38,143 nt of DNA from Chloroflexota bacterium (GTDB lineage Bacteria > Chloroflexota > Dehalococcoidia > Lucifugimonadales > UBA3495): assembly GCA_027624135.1 (NCBI GenBank), contig JAQBXL010000015.1, forward strand, positions 1-38,143, written 5' to 3'. Below, piece by piece: positions 24,818 through 32,098 of the stretch. The notes under the pieces were generated by a model, which saw only the letters and a list, made by a program, of their open reading frames with translations, ran no database searches and was not told the origin of the DNA. The translations under genes were made by a program, and so were the position numbers. Position 1 is the first letter of the stretch. Every line of letters starts with the position of its first letter.

Positions 24818-25480
24818 TTATACCAAAGTAGAATCACCCGGTTCTGCGTCGGCGTCTCCACTGCGAACACTTGCCACGAAGCCCGAGATAACATGAGCAG
24901 GAACGGCCATGCCGACCTCTAGGCCCGCCATCATGGTGCTCATGCCAATCAGATGGCCCCGGTGATCCACCAGCGGGCCGCCGGAATGGCCGGGGCGAAG
25001 AGCTAAGTCCACCACGATCCACTCCCGACCCGCGCCGGGAGCCTCGGGGAGGTCCGGACCAACTCCGATCACTATACCGGCCGCCGCCACGCCAGCCACT
25101 CCCCAGGGATTGCCCATGGCCATTACCCACTGACCAACGCGAAGCGCTTTCGAGTCTCCTAATTCGATGGGGTTCAGGTCCGGTAAGATACCTTCGTCTG
25201 CCTCGATCCGTAGTGCCGCCACGTCCAAGTTCTCGTCCTTGGCGAGTAGTCTGGCTGACCTCACCTGACCGGATGGCAAGATCACTTTCAAATCTCTCGC
25301 CGAGCGGGCGTCTTTCCTTCCTCCGACTACGTGGGCATTTGTGACCACCAGGCCATCGGCAGCCAACACCACGCCCGAGCCCGAACCGGCGGAACCCACT
25401 ACCACCTGCACTAGGCTCTCGCGGACCCTGTCCGCCAATTCGCCAAGATCAGAGTTTAATTGAGGCATTAAAGTTGTCAT
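24818..25480 (-). CDS. Trypsin-like serine protease (S1C/HtrA type, no PDZ)
   Basis: A 220-residue chymotrypsin-fold protease with an intact triad: His50 in VTNAHVV, Asp86 in ENLDVAAL and Ser166 in GHSGGPL. It has no signal peptide, no transmembrane anchor and no PDZ domain, so it probably acts in the cytoplasm, unlike classical DegP/HtrA. It lies 10 bases downstream of a second HtrA-type gene and is almost certainly co-transcribed with it. The two share the fold but differ in the loops, so this looks like an old duplication with one copy lacking PDZ. Confidence 0.88.
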   Translation of the reverse strand: MTTLMPQLNSDLGELADRVRESLVQVVVGSAGSGSGVVLAADGLVVTNAHVVGGRKDARSARDLKVILPSGQVRSARLLAKDENLDVAALRIEADEGILPDLNPIELGDSKALRVGQWVMAMGNPWGVAGVAAAGIVIGVGPDLPEAPGAGREWIVVDLALRPGHSGGPLVDHRGHLIGMSTMMAGLEVGMAVPAHVISGFVASVRSGDADAEPGDSTLV

Positions 25481-25490
25481 AGCTAATCTC

Positions 25491-26387
25491 TCACGGATGG
25501 GAGACCGGAGATACGGTCAACTCCATCAATTGTCCGCCCCTGAGTATGCGCACGGCGGTGCTTTTGCCGATTCGGTCACCGCCCAAGCCGCTAAATAGAT
25601 CGTCCATATGACGTACCGGGGTTCCGCCCAGAGAGACCAGAGTGTCGCCCAGGAACAACCCACCCTGCTCGGCCGCGCTGTCCTTTTCCACCGAGACCAG
25701 CAAGAGCCCAGTCTCTTGGCCCAACTCCTTGGCGACAGCCTCCGGGAGGCGGGTCGGTTGGCTGCCCACGCCAAGATAAGCCCGCCGAACACTGCCGTGA
25801 TCACGTAGGTCGTCTAAAACCCTCCTAAGAGTTAGGACGGGAACTGTAATTGAGACGCCACGCACCAACGATGAGCTGTTTAGTCCCACGAACTGGCCGC
25901 TGGCATCGACCAATGGCCCGCCGGAGAATCCAGGGTACATCACGGTATCGGTCTGAACATACCGATCGACGGACCCGCCAGCCGGAGTGCGCCAAGCGGC
26001 GCCCAATGCTGAAACGATTCCCAGGGTGGCCCGGACGTTCTTACCTGGCCGCCCCAACGCCAATGCCAGGTGGCCAACACGAAGACCTTTTGGCTCGGCC
26101 CAAGACGGGACGTTCGAACTTCGTTCGGGTGTTCGAAGCAGCGCCAGGTCGGTGGCCGGATCACGGCCCAAAAGCTCTGCCGCGACGGTTTCACCATCTT
26201 GAAAACTGACGTTGATGTTCTCGTCCTTTTCCAATACATGGTGGGCGGTCACGATCAGCCCCTCGGCGTCCCAAACGATTCCAGTGGCCGGCAGGCGGTC
26301 GCGCCCCTCCACTCGGACGAGACTATCGGCTGCGGCAGAGACGGCATCAGCCAGGGCATTCGAAAAATCAGGCAATACTGTTGGCAT
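25491..26387 (-). CDS. HtrA-like serine protease with PDZ domain
   Basis: A 298-residue protein. The protease domain (about 1-195) has His50 in VTAHHVL, Asp80 in PATDLALL and Ser155 in GFSGGPLV, a complete triad. The C-terminal PDZ domain (about 205-290) includes YLGVGSQP, GLLLVSVEKDSAAEQGGLF and GDTLVSLGGTPV, the usual peptide-binding fold. There is no signal or membrane segment, so it appears cytoplasmic or loosely associated. It is followed after 10 bases by the PDZ-less protease and preceded by the LuxR-type regulator gene with a 148-base gap. Probable role: protein quality control or regulatory proteolysis; target unknown. Confidence 0.9.
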   Translation of the reverse strand: MPTVLPDFSNALADAVSAAADSLVRVEGRDRLPATGIVWDAEGLIVTAHHVLEKDENINVSFQDGETVAAELLGRDPATDLALLRTPERSSNVPSWAEPKGLRVGHLALALGRPGKNVRATLGIVSALGAAWRTPAGGSVDRYVQTDTVMYPGFSGGPLVDASGQFVGLNSSSLVRGVSITVPVLTLRRVLDDLRDHGSVRRAYLGVGSQPTRLPEAVAKELGQETGLLLVSVEKDSAAEQGGLFLGDTLVSLGGTPVRHMDDLFSGLGGDRIGKSTAVRILRGGQLMELTVSPVSHP

Positions 26388-26535
26388 TTCCTACTCCTGT
26401 TTCCCAACCCACCGGATTCACCACGGGAAGGTCGGCTTATTTGCGGTGGCGACACCGCTTATATCCAGACTACCGGCGGAGATCGGTCTAAGCATCCCGA
26501 ATTCGGCTAGGCCCGGACCAGTAGGAATGGCTAGG

Positions 26536-27156
26536 TTAGATTGGCAGGAGCCCCAGCCGGGTGGCCAGGGTTACCGCCTCGGTGCGGCTCTGGGCGTTGA
26601 GTTTGCCCATGATGGAATTCACGTGAAACTTTACAGTATGCTCGCTCACCGCCAGGCGAGAGGCGACCCCTTTGTTGGGCAGTCCCTCGGCCAGCAGCCG
26701 CAGGACATCGTGCTCCCTGGGGGTTAAGAGTGAGGCCGAACCGGGTTCTGGGATGCCAGGCACGGAGTCACTAGCCAAGGCCGGGTCGGTCACTTGCAGC
26801 CCGTGGCTCAGCGCGACAATCGCGGCAGCCAGCGCTTCTGGGGAGGCGTCGCGGCTAAGGACCGCCGAAAGGCCGGCAGTCCGGGCTTGGGCCGCTTGAG
26901 TCCCGGTGGCGGCCAACGCGAGCACGGGCGCGGTGTTCTCCGAAAGAAGTCCAAGATTGTCGATTGCGGAATCCGTATCCCAAGAAACGTCCCAGACAAT
27001 GATCTCGGGGGAATAGACATCAAGGGGCAGGTACGGGACTTCGTCTCCAGAAACCTGACCCACCACGGTCAACCTTGGTTGTTGATCCAGGACGGCCACC
27101 AGCCCAGCCCGAGAAAGGTGGTCCAAAGAGACCACCAACACACGGAGTCGCGTCAT
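26536..27156 (-). CDS. LuxR/NarL-type response regulator with degenerate receiver
   Basis: About 206 residues. The N-terminal receiver-like domain keeps the phospho-acceptor Asp56 (IIVWDVSW), but the acidic pocket is reduced to one Asp in VSLDH, the usual switch Thr/Ser is Ala in LALAATG, and the conserved Lys is replaced by Arg in VLSRDAS. Phosphorylation control may be weak or lost. The C-terminal LuxR helix-turn-helix (about 143-203) is intact: LTPREHDVLRLLAEGL, NKGVASRLAVSEHTVKFHV. I start at the ATG at 27156, with AGGGG upstream; a GTG and ATG slightly further upstream are alternatives. It sits upstream of the two proteases on the same strand, so it may regulate them. No histidine kinase is nearby. 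Confidence 0.85.
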   Translation of the reverse strand: MTRLRVLVVSLDHLSRAGLVAVLDQQPRLTVVGQVSGDEVPYLPLDVYSPEIIVWDVSWDTDSAIDNLGLLSENTAPVLALAATGTQAAQARTAGLSAVLSRDASPEALAAAIVALSHGLQVTDPALASDSVPGIPEPGSASLLTPREHDVLRLLAEGLPNKGVASRLAVSEHTVKFHVNSIMGKLNAQSRTEAVTLATRLGLLPI

Positions 27157-27383
27157 TTCATCACGCATCACCCCTATGATTCTACGCCGTATCGCGCAGT
27201 CTCGGGCTGATCCTCGCGGAAAGGCGGGTTGACCATGTGATCGTAGATTCCGAATTTCATGGCAAAGCCTGCTTCATTACACTCCATTTGGAAGCCCCTT
27301 TACCTGGAGGCCCACTAGTTCCTCGTCACAGTCGCAAATGGCCAGACACTCTACTACACCCTGCTAAGGAACCCGAACCGTTA

Positions 27384-28325
27384 CTAAGGAGCATATACAA
27401 TTTCAGAAATATCACATTGGGTGAAAGCTCCTTCTTTAACAACGGCAACTTTTACGGAAAGCTCAAAGGGACCCGGGCTATAGTCGATTGGGTTCAGAGC
27501 CATCCCTTTAGGTCCGATCCAATAAGTCCCCGGCGGAAGGTCAACTTTATAGGTGCCATCCGCTTCACTTGTTAGGAATATAGCCTTGTCGAGCACCGGA
27601 CTATCTGCTTCCATTGGCGCAATAGCGAATTCTACGCTTGCAGGACCCCCAGTCCTCCCTCCGGGAGGCGCTCCACTCTCCACAAAGATATTCGTGGTAC
27701 CTGTGATTCCAGAATTGGACGTAGCAACAGCATCGTCTACTGTGACTTCGACCCCTCCCTCCCCAAACGAGACGGTTAACGAAGTATTTTTGGGAAGGTC
27801 AATCACGCTGCATCCCACCACCGAATAGGGTGGACCGGAGGTATGGCCGACAAAGCTATTGGCCAGGCAGACGAAGTACTGGCCAGCCGGGATGTCCAGT
27901 GGGAACCGTCCGTCTGTGCCAATGACCACTGCGGCGCCGTTCAGCTTGGCGAATTGAGACTGGTCGAGTTGGAAGAATGCATGCCGCATGCCGTCGATGC
28001 CCGGCGGGTCGAAGTCGGCTGCTTCAGCGAGGTCTACGGCATGTTCCTGAGGAACAAACAGTACCTCCCCGAATGTGAGCACCGAGTCCGGCAACTCGCT
28101 CACGTCGCTCTTGGAGACTGCCAGACCCTGTCCGGTAACACTGTTTACCACCTCATTAGGCCCTTTCGTCGGAGTTGGTGTCGGAGTCGGCAAAGGATCT
28201 GAGGCGACTGTGGGCTCAATGGTCTTAGTAGGAACAGGTGTAGATGAAGATCCACATGCAACCCAGCTAATCGTAGCAGTTAGAGCCACCAGACTGGCGA
28301 TGAAATACCACTTTGTGCCTCTCAT
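27384..28325 (-). CDS. Putative secreted lipoprotein with beta-sandwich domains
   Basis: A 313-residue protein. The N-terminal signal peptide has a hydrophobic core (about 7-20) and Cys24 in SWVACGSSS, a candidate lipid-attachment site; Trp at -3 is not the usual lipobox residue. A Thr/Pro-rich spacer follows (VPTKTIEPT to TPTPTPTKGP). Two segments, TDGRFPLDIPAGQYFVCL and ADGTYKVDLPPGTYWIGP, have the DG.(F/Y).(L/V)D(I/L)P.G.Y pattern of carboxypeptidase-regulatory-like or Cna-B-like beta-sandwich domains. GAGG precedes the ATG. Likely a cell-surface-anchored binding or structural protein; function unknown. Confidence 0.75.
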   Translation of the reverse strand: MRGTKWYFIASLVALTATISWVACGSSSTPVPTKTIEPTVASDPLPTPTPTPTKGPNEVVNSVTGQGLAVSKSDVSELPDSVLTFGEVLFVPQEHAVDLAEAADFDPPGIDGMRHAFFQLDQSQFAKLNGAAVVIGTDGRFPLDIPAGQYFVCLANSFVGHTSGPPYSVVGCSVIDLPKNTSLTVSFGEGGVEVTVDDAVATSNSGITGTTNIFVESGAPPGGRTGGPASVEFAIAPMEADSPVLDKAIFLTSEADGTYKVDLPPGTYWIGPKGMALNPIDYSPGPFELSVKVAVVKEGAFTQCDISEIVYAP

Positions 28326-28416
28326 AAATGTTGCCTCACTATAACCTTAGCTAACATCAATGACGGTCGGGGCGACCATTTTGTTCCAAAGGGATCGAAG
28401 CCCTCGAAAGCTCTGA

Positions 28417-28575
28417 TTGCCCCCCTGGCCCTGCCTGGCAGCCGTGTACCAGAGGACCGTGGAATACCCGGAAGAGTTCGCTAACGGGTATCACGTCCTG
28501 CTGGATACCAAAGAGTTGGTGACGGTCCAGTGGGGCCAAGTTTCAGGTCGTACCGCTCGGAGGTCTAAATCCTAG
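28417..28575 (+). pseudogene. Possible remnant of a protein-coding gene
   Basis: An open frame encodes VYQRTVEYPEEFANGYHVLL and DTKELVTVQWGQVSG, which reads like genuine protein, then stops at 28573-28575. No start codon with a ribosome binding site was found and the frame is closed by a stop at 28414-28416. It lies just left of the tRNA fragment. It may be the decayed end of a chromosomal gene; identity unknown. Confidence 0.2.
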
Positions 28576-28614
28576 AGGGAGACCGTGGTGATAAAAGAAA
28601 TGGCAAAAGAAGAT

Positions 28615-28660
28615 TGGTGGCACCGACTGGGTTCGAACCAGTGACCTAGCGCTTATGAAG
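28615..28660 (-). other. tRNA(CAU) 3' fragment: candidate attachment site (att) of a genomic island
   Basis: Read on the minus strand this is the last 46 bases of a tRNA gene: the anticodon loop TTCATAA (anticodon CAU), GCGCT for the 3' anticodon stem, AGGTC variable loop, a perfect T-arm ACTGG-TTCGAAC-CCAGT, the acceptor strand CGGTGCC, discriminator A and encoded CCA. The expected 5' half (starting GGCACCG, with D-arm) is absent, and the 5' anticodon stem is broken right at the loop. Such a fragment is the usual product of integration into a tRNA gene. CCA faces left, so the element side is to the right, where the CRISPR-Cas locus lies. tRNA-Met is more likely than tRNA-Ile2. Confidence 0.8.
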
Positions 28661-28762
28661 TGTTTACGTTAATGCGAACTAGATAGTCGTCGGTTTACGT
28701 ATAGACTGCTAGCTAACAGTGTTGCGAATTAGATCAATTAGGTGCACTTTGAAATCCAATAT

Positions 28763-28783
28763 CATAGGCTTTTTGAGCCTATG
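28763..28783. terminator. Hairpin downstream of the CRISPR array
   Basis: CATAGGCT-TTTTG-AGCCTATG, a perfect 8-bp stem, lies about 140 bases past the last (degenerate) repeat in the direction of array transcription. It lacks a clear U-tract and could weakly terminate the precursor crRNA. Confidence 0.35.
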
Positions 28784-28923
28784 TCCACGAATTGCCCGGG
28801 AACTTTTTTTGGCTGCGGGATTCCAGGCACAAGACAAGCCAGCACTGGCCGCTGAGGTGATTACCCACTCCCTGGCCACACCACGACGTTAAGGCCGACT
28901 AACACCTGTATGGCCACCTGTTG

Positions 28924-29631
28924 CGGTTCTCCCCATAGGCGTGAGGGATACTTGGTTTCCGTCCACTTCCGCCCGTTCTGGCCCCACGGTTCACCCCCAC
29001 GTGTGTGGGGAATACTCGGGGTATCGACTGTAACGGGTGCGGGGAATACGGTTCACCCCCACGTGTGTGGGGAATACCGGCCTGTGTATTCCCGAAATAG
29101 CACTTCGTACGGTTCACCCCCACGTGTGTGGGGAATACTTCGCACCCTTCACCGCTGTCCGCCGGTTGACCGGTTCACCCCCACGTGTGTGGGGAATACG
29201 AGACCACAACGGGCGGTTTTCCGTTGATGTACGGTTCACCCCCACGTGTGTGGGGAATACTAAAGGCGGAAGCGGCAAATGGTAACACAACGGCGGTTCA
29301 CCCCCACGTGTGTGGGGAATACTCATAGCTAGGCGGATTGGTTGAGCCGCTCTGGTCGGTTCACCCCCACGTGTGTGGGGAATACTAGCGGCGCGGGAGA
29401 GCCAATAGTTAACTCTGCGGTTCACCCCCACGTGTGTGGGGAATACGGCACCACGCACCACCTGCGCAGTTGTAAGTTGCGGTTCACCCCCACGTGTGTG
29501 GGGAATACGCGCATGTCTGACACCTAACGGCGGTCTGGGGCGGTTCACCCCCACGTGTGTGGGGAATACGTCTGCTCCGTCTCCGATTCGGATAAACGCC
29601 GGCGGTTCACCCCCACGTGTGTGGGGAATAC
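28924..29631 (-). CRISPR. Type I-E CRISPR array, 11 identical repeats plus one degenerate
   Basis: Eleven identical 29-nt repeats start at 28987, 29049, 29110, 29171, 29232, 29294, 29357, 29418, 29480, 29541 and 29603. A degenerate 28-nt repeat lies at 28924-28951. Intact-repeat spacers are 32-34 nt, and the oldest, beside the degenerate repeat, is about 35. On the transcribed (minus) strand each repeat reads GTATT, then hairpin CCCCAC-ACAC-GTGGGG, then the 8-nt handle GTGAACCG. This matches Cas6e cleavage at the base of the hairpin. Leader-proximal end is therefore at 29631, next to cas2. Spacer targets are unknown. Confidence 0.98.
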
Positions 29632-29700
29632 CCTATATTTCCAGGCATGAGTTGCCGCTCAAGTAGGCGGATTTACGGGAATAGGGTCACCTGGATCTCC
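29632..29700 (-). promoter_or_regulatory. Presumed CRISPR leader, overlapping the end of cas2
   Basis: Only 27 non-coding bases separate the cas2 stop codon from the first repeat. A normal I-E leader is at least about 60 bases, so functional leader sequence must extend into the last codons of cas2. No IHF-type site was recognised. The right boundary given is arbitrary. Confidence 0.4.
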
Positions 29701-29982
29701 AGGACCTCGACGATTGAATAGCACTAATGCCACGCCGTCTACGTCAATGAATTCCCTAAGTTTCGGATTGTGTTGACGGTATAGAAACCCCTGTGGGTTT
29801 GACGCGGACCAAACTTGAAGCACATGGGCGTCCCGACTCTTATCAATTGCCTTCCCCCAAAGTTCATCCCTCACGCGTGCTGAGGGGTCGCCGAGAAACA
29901 CCCCCGGGCTTGGCTCAATCAGCCACCGTGACAATTCTCCCCTCAAACTCCGAGGGCTGTTCTCTAAGATCATCACCAGCAT
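29659..29982 (-). CDS. cas2: CRISPR-associated protein Cas2 (type I-E)
   Basis: Ferredoxin-fold subunit of the Cas1-Cas2 spacer integrase, 107 residues. It follows the E. coli-type Cas2 pattern: MLVMILENSPRSLRGELSRW at the N-terminus, GVFLGDPSARVRDELW in the first third, QVWSASNPQGFLYRQHN in the middle. It is about a dozen residues longer than the E. coli protein, ending in a Gly/Pro-rich tail (GPGDPGDPIPVNPPT). GAGG lies 7 bases before the ATG. Its start lies inside the end of cas1 (68-base overlap), implying translational coupling. It is the last cas gene before the array. Confidence 0.95.
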   Translation of the reverse strand: MLVMILENSPRSLRGELSRWLIEPSPGVFLGDPSARVRDELWGKAIDKSRDAHVLQVWSASNPQGFLYRQHNPKLREFIDVDGVALVLFNRRGPGDPGDPIPVNPPT

Positions 29983-30793
29983 TTAAAACCTCAGCTATAT
30001 CCGGAAGAATTCTTTCCATTAACTTGAACTGATGGAACGCGTCGCGGCATCTTATCCGGACTGCCCTCCCGATGTTCGGTGGACCGTGACTGGCCAGGTC
30101 GAAAGCGACCGGGATTGAGAGCTCTGCTTTGTACAAGTCTGCGATATCGTACACAAAGCTAAGCATCTTGCCCGTGTGGATGAATCCTAAAGCCGGAGAG
30201 TAGCCTGCTGAGAGAATCGCTGCATGGCAAACTCCATATAGGCAGGAATTCGCCATTGATAAGCATCTATTTACCAAATCTGCAGAATTCCAGGCGTGGG
30301 GATCATATTTTCTACCCCGCCAAGGCACGCTATATTTGTCTGACATTTCGGCATATATTCGGCGTACCCGCGCTCCTTCAAATCCGCGTATTTGCGGCAT
30401 CGATACATCCTCTGGCGGAGGGGTGTTGAACCGGAACCGATACATCCTGCGTGCGACTGCTTCCCTGCTCCGTTGATCGCTAACCAGGCTGGCTTGAAGA
30501 ATTATCCTTCTGGCGCTGAATGTTCCGCCTTTACCCGAAGCGTATAGGCGGTTACCTTCTGCGCCAGTCCACGCAAGAAGACAGTTATTGTCGGCGAGCG
30601 TGGTAACGGCTCTGTGAGTAACGACTGTTCCTGGTCCAAGCATCAATATCGCTAATTGATCGATCGGAATGCTAATCTCTCCACTCTTATTTGAGAACTT
30701 GAGGCCCATTGCGTCTACATTCAGGCGTCCTTCTTCGAGGTATAGGTAGGACCAACGATCACTAAACCGGGGCAATTCGTGGAGGGTTCGCAA
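29915..30793 (-). CDS. cas1: CRISPR-associated endonuclease/integrase Cas1 (type I-E)
   Basis: Catalytic subunit of spacer acquisition, 292 residues. The active-site residues of the family are visible as Glu139 in GFEGARVR, His206 in GFIHTGK and Asp216 or Asp219 in FVYDIADLYK, matching E. coli Glu141/His208/Asp218-221 in spacing. The start is a TTG at 30793, supported by AAGGAG 6 bases upstream. The preceding cas6e stop codon is one base away, so translation is coupled. The last 68 bases overlap the beginning of cas2. No fusion or truncation is seen. Confidence 0.97.
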   Translation of the reverse strand: MRTLHELPRFSDRWSYLYLEEGRLNVDAMGLKFSNKSGEISIPIDQLAILMLGPGTVVTHRAVTTLADNNCLLAWTGAEGNRLYASGKGGTFSARRIILQASLVSDQRSREAVARRMYRFRFNTPPPEDVSMPQIRGFEGARVRRIYAEMSDKYSVPWRGRKYDPHAWNSADLVNRCLSMANSCLYGVCHAAILSAGYSPALGFIHTGKMLSFVYDIADLYKAELSIPVAFDLASHGPPNIGRAVRIRCRDAFHQFKLMERILPDIAEVLNAGDDLREQPSEFEGRIVTVAD

Positions 30794-30794
30794 A

Positions 30795-31421
30795 TCATTC
30801 TCCTTTATGGGGCGCTATCGACAGGAGGCCGAACCCGAGCCCCTTACCTGAACCGATACCAGCGGACAACGTTTCCAAGAACCTCTTTGGCTCCACCACC
30901 TCTAGTACACCTTCGAATAATACCGACAACAGGCTGATTTCTATCGAAACTTCTGGCGACCTCTTGACTTCTTTCCGCATACCCTCCGCTGAAATTGAGA
31001 AGGAGTCTACCCGGAATCCACCCAGATCGGCCTTCCGGTTCAGCCACTGCTCCTGCCGGTCTTCATCTATAATGCCAATCCGTTTTCCACTAGATTTGAT
31101 AGTTGGGTTCGCTCTGAGACGGAAGTAACGCTGCTGGCCAGCATTCACGACGGGCGTATATTCTTTCCATAAAGGTTCAGATTCGCAGTAATCTGATCCG
31201 CTGATTAGTTCGGCAAAGTCGGGCCTAATATCTGATTGTATTAGCAGATTGATCTGCCCTGGTCGAGGATTGGTATCGACTCTAAATAGAATCCGATCTC
31301 TGTCATCAGCTTCAAACTCGGGAAATAAGCTCATAACGGTTCGGTGCATTTGGTATGGATGGGCTACTTCTTGTCTGGCACGACGGGAGCGGGGATTAAG
31401 TTCCAATTTGGATAAGTACAA
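30795..31421 (-). CDS. cas6e: crRNA endonuclease Cas6e (CasE/Cse3)
   Basis: Metal-independent RNase that cuts each repeat at the hairpin base and stays bound as the 3' end of Cascade. I set the start at a TTG (31421), preceded by GAGGAG and lying 2 bases after the cas5 stop codon. This gives the family N-terminus M-Y-L-S-K-L-E-L and puts the catalytic histidine in PYQMHRTVM at position 26, the same number as in Thermus Cse3. A longer frame exists upstream but would overlap cas5. The Gly-rich loop GSGKGLGFGLLSI near the C-terminus binds RNA. Length 208 residues. Confidence 0.95.
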   Translation of the reverse strand: MYLSKLELNPRSRRARQEVAHPYQMHRTVMSLFPEFEADDRDRILFRVDTNPRPGQINLLIQSDIRPDFAELISGSDYCESEPLWKEYTPVVNAGQQRYFRLRANPTIKSSGKRIGIIDEDRQEQWLNRKADLGGFRVDSFSISAEGMRKEVKRSPEVSIEISLLSVLFEGVLEVVEPKRFLETLSAGIGSGKGLGFGLLSIAPHKGE

Positions 31422-31423
31422 AA

Positions 31424-32086
31424 TCACTCCTCTTCTGTTGTCATTTGGGTCGCTTCCAACCACTGTGTTTTTACGTATCGATTGGCATACCTTCGGGGAT
31501 GAAAGGAGACCGGTTGATCCATCCTAGCGACGCCGGTTTGCGCGGCTTGTTCCATGACCAATCGGACTCTAAATCTTTGGTTTAGAAGTCGAGATTCAAT
31601 GGGAAACGTGGAAAGCGTGTTTTCAAGGTTGGACTCCCTCTGGAGGCCGCCGGGGATGAACACCGGTACGCCAATTGGGAACGCTTTCCTGCCCAGACAC
31701 AAAGGCCAATAGGGGTTGGCCACAGCGTGATGGATCTGATCGAGCAATGCATCGTCTTCGGTCTCCAGACCCACTAGAAAGTTCGCGTCTGCTAAGTAAT
31801 ACCGATTGGATATGACCGCATCGTTAGAGCGGCTGCCGTCGGCACGGATCACATTCAATGCGGTGTGGAAATCCTTTAGGGCCCGACCTTCTTGATCCAC
31901 GCGAACTCCCATACGCAGGACGGCCAGATCCCTGATATCCTGATCTCGCGGCCGACCCAAAGCCGCCGCAACTAGGCCGATAACGCCGCTCTTGGAAGGT
32001 TCCTGTCCGGTATCACGTACGGAGAACCTGCTTTGAGTCCCCCAGGATTGCATTGGCCCAGCCAACCGGAGAAGCAATGTCGACAT
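31424..32086 (-). CDS. cas5: Cascade subunit Cas5e (CasD)
   Basis: RAMP-fold Cascade subunit of 220 residues that caps the 5' handle of the crRNA. Typical N-terminus LLLRLAGPMQSWG is followed by the Gly-rich EPSKSGVIGLVAAALGRP segment (about 30-47). FHTALNVIRADGSRSND and NRYYLADANFLVGLE in the middle correspond to the thumb region. The C-terminal part contains FHPRRYANRYVKTQWLEA. It starts 12 bases after cas7 and its stop codon is 2 bases before cas6e, so it is part of the Cascade operon. Confidence 0.95.
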   Translation of the reverse strand: MSTLLLRLAGPMQSWGTQSRFSVRDTGQEPSKSGVIGLVAAALGRPRDQDIRDLAVLRMGVRVDQEGRALKDFHTALNVIRADGSRSNDAVISNRYYLADANFLVGLETEDDALLDQIHHAVANPYWPLCLGRKAFPIGVPVFIPGGLQRESNLENTLSTFPIESRLLNQRFRVRLVMEQAAQTGVARMDQPVSFHPRRYANRYVKTQWLEATQMTTEEE

Positions 32087-32098
32087 TTCGAATTACCT

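Larger units (their letters stand above)
28326..28923. other. Intergenic boundary region before the CRISPR array
   Basis: About 600 bases without an intact gene. It contains a possible gene remnant, a tRNA 3' fragment and a hairpin, each listed separately. It marks the join between the lipoprotein side and the CRISPR-Cas side. Confidence 0.6.

Noticed and set aside
27237-27575. Plus-strand frame opposite the lipoprotein gene's end
   Set aside because: It is in antisense to a well-supported secreted protein and lacks a ribosome binding site.
28899-29666. Several open frames in the CRISPR array
   Set aside because: They are translations of the repeats (PHVCGEY-like and PTHVGVN-like units) and have no ribosome binding site; the array explains them.
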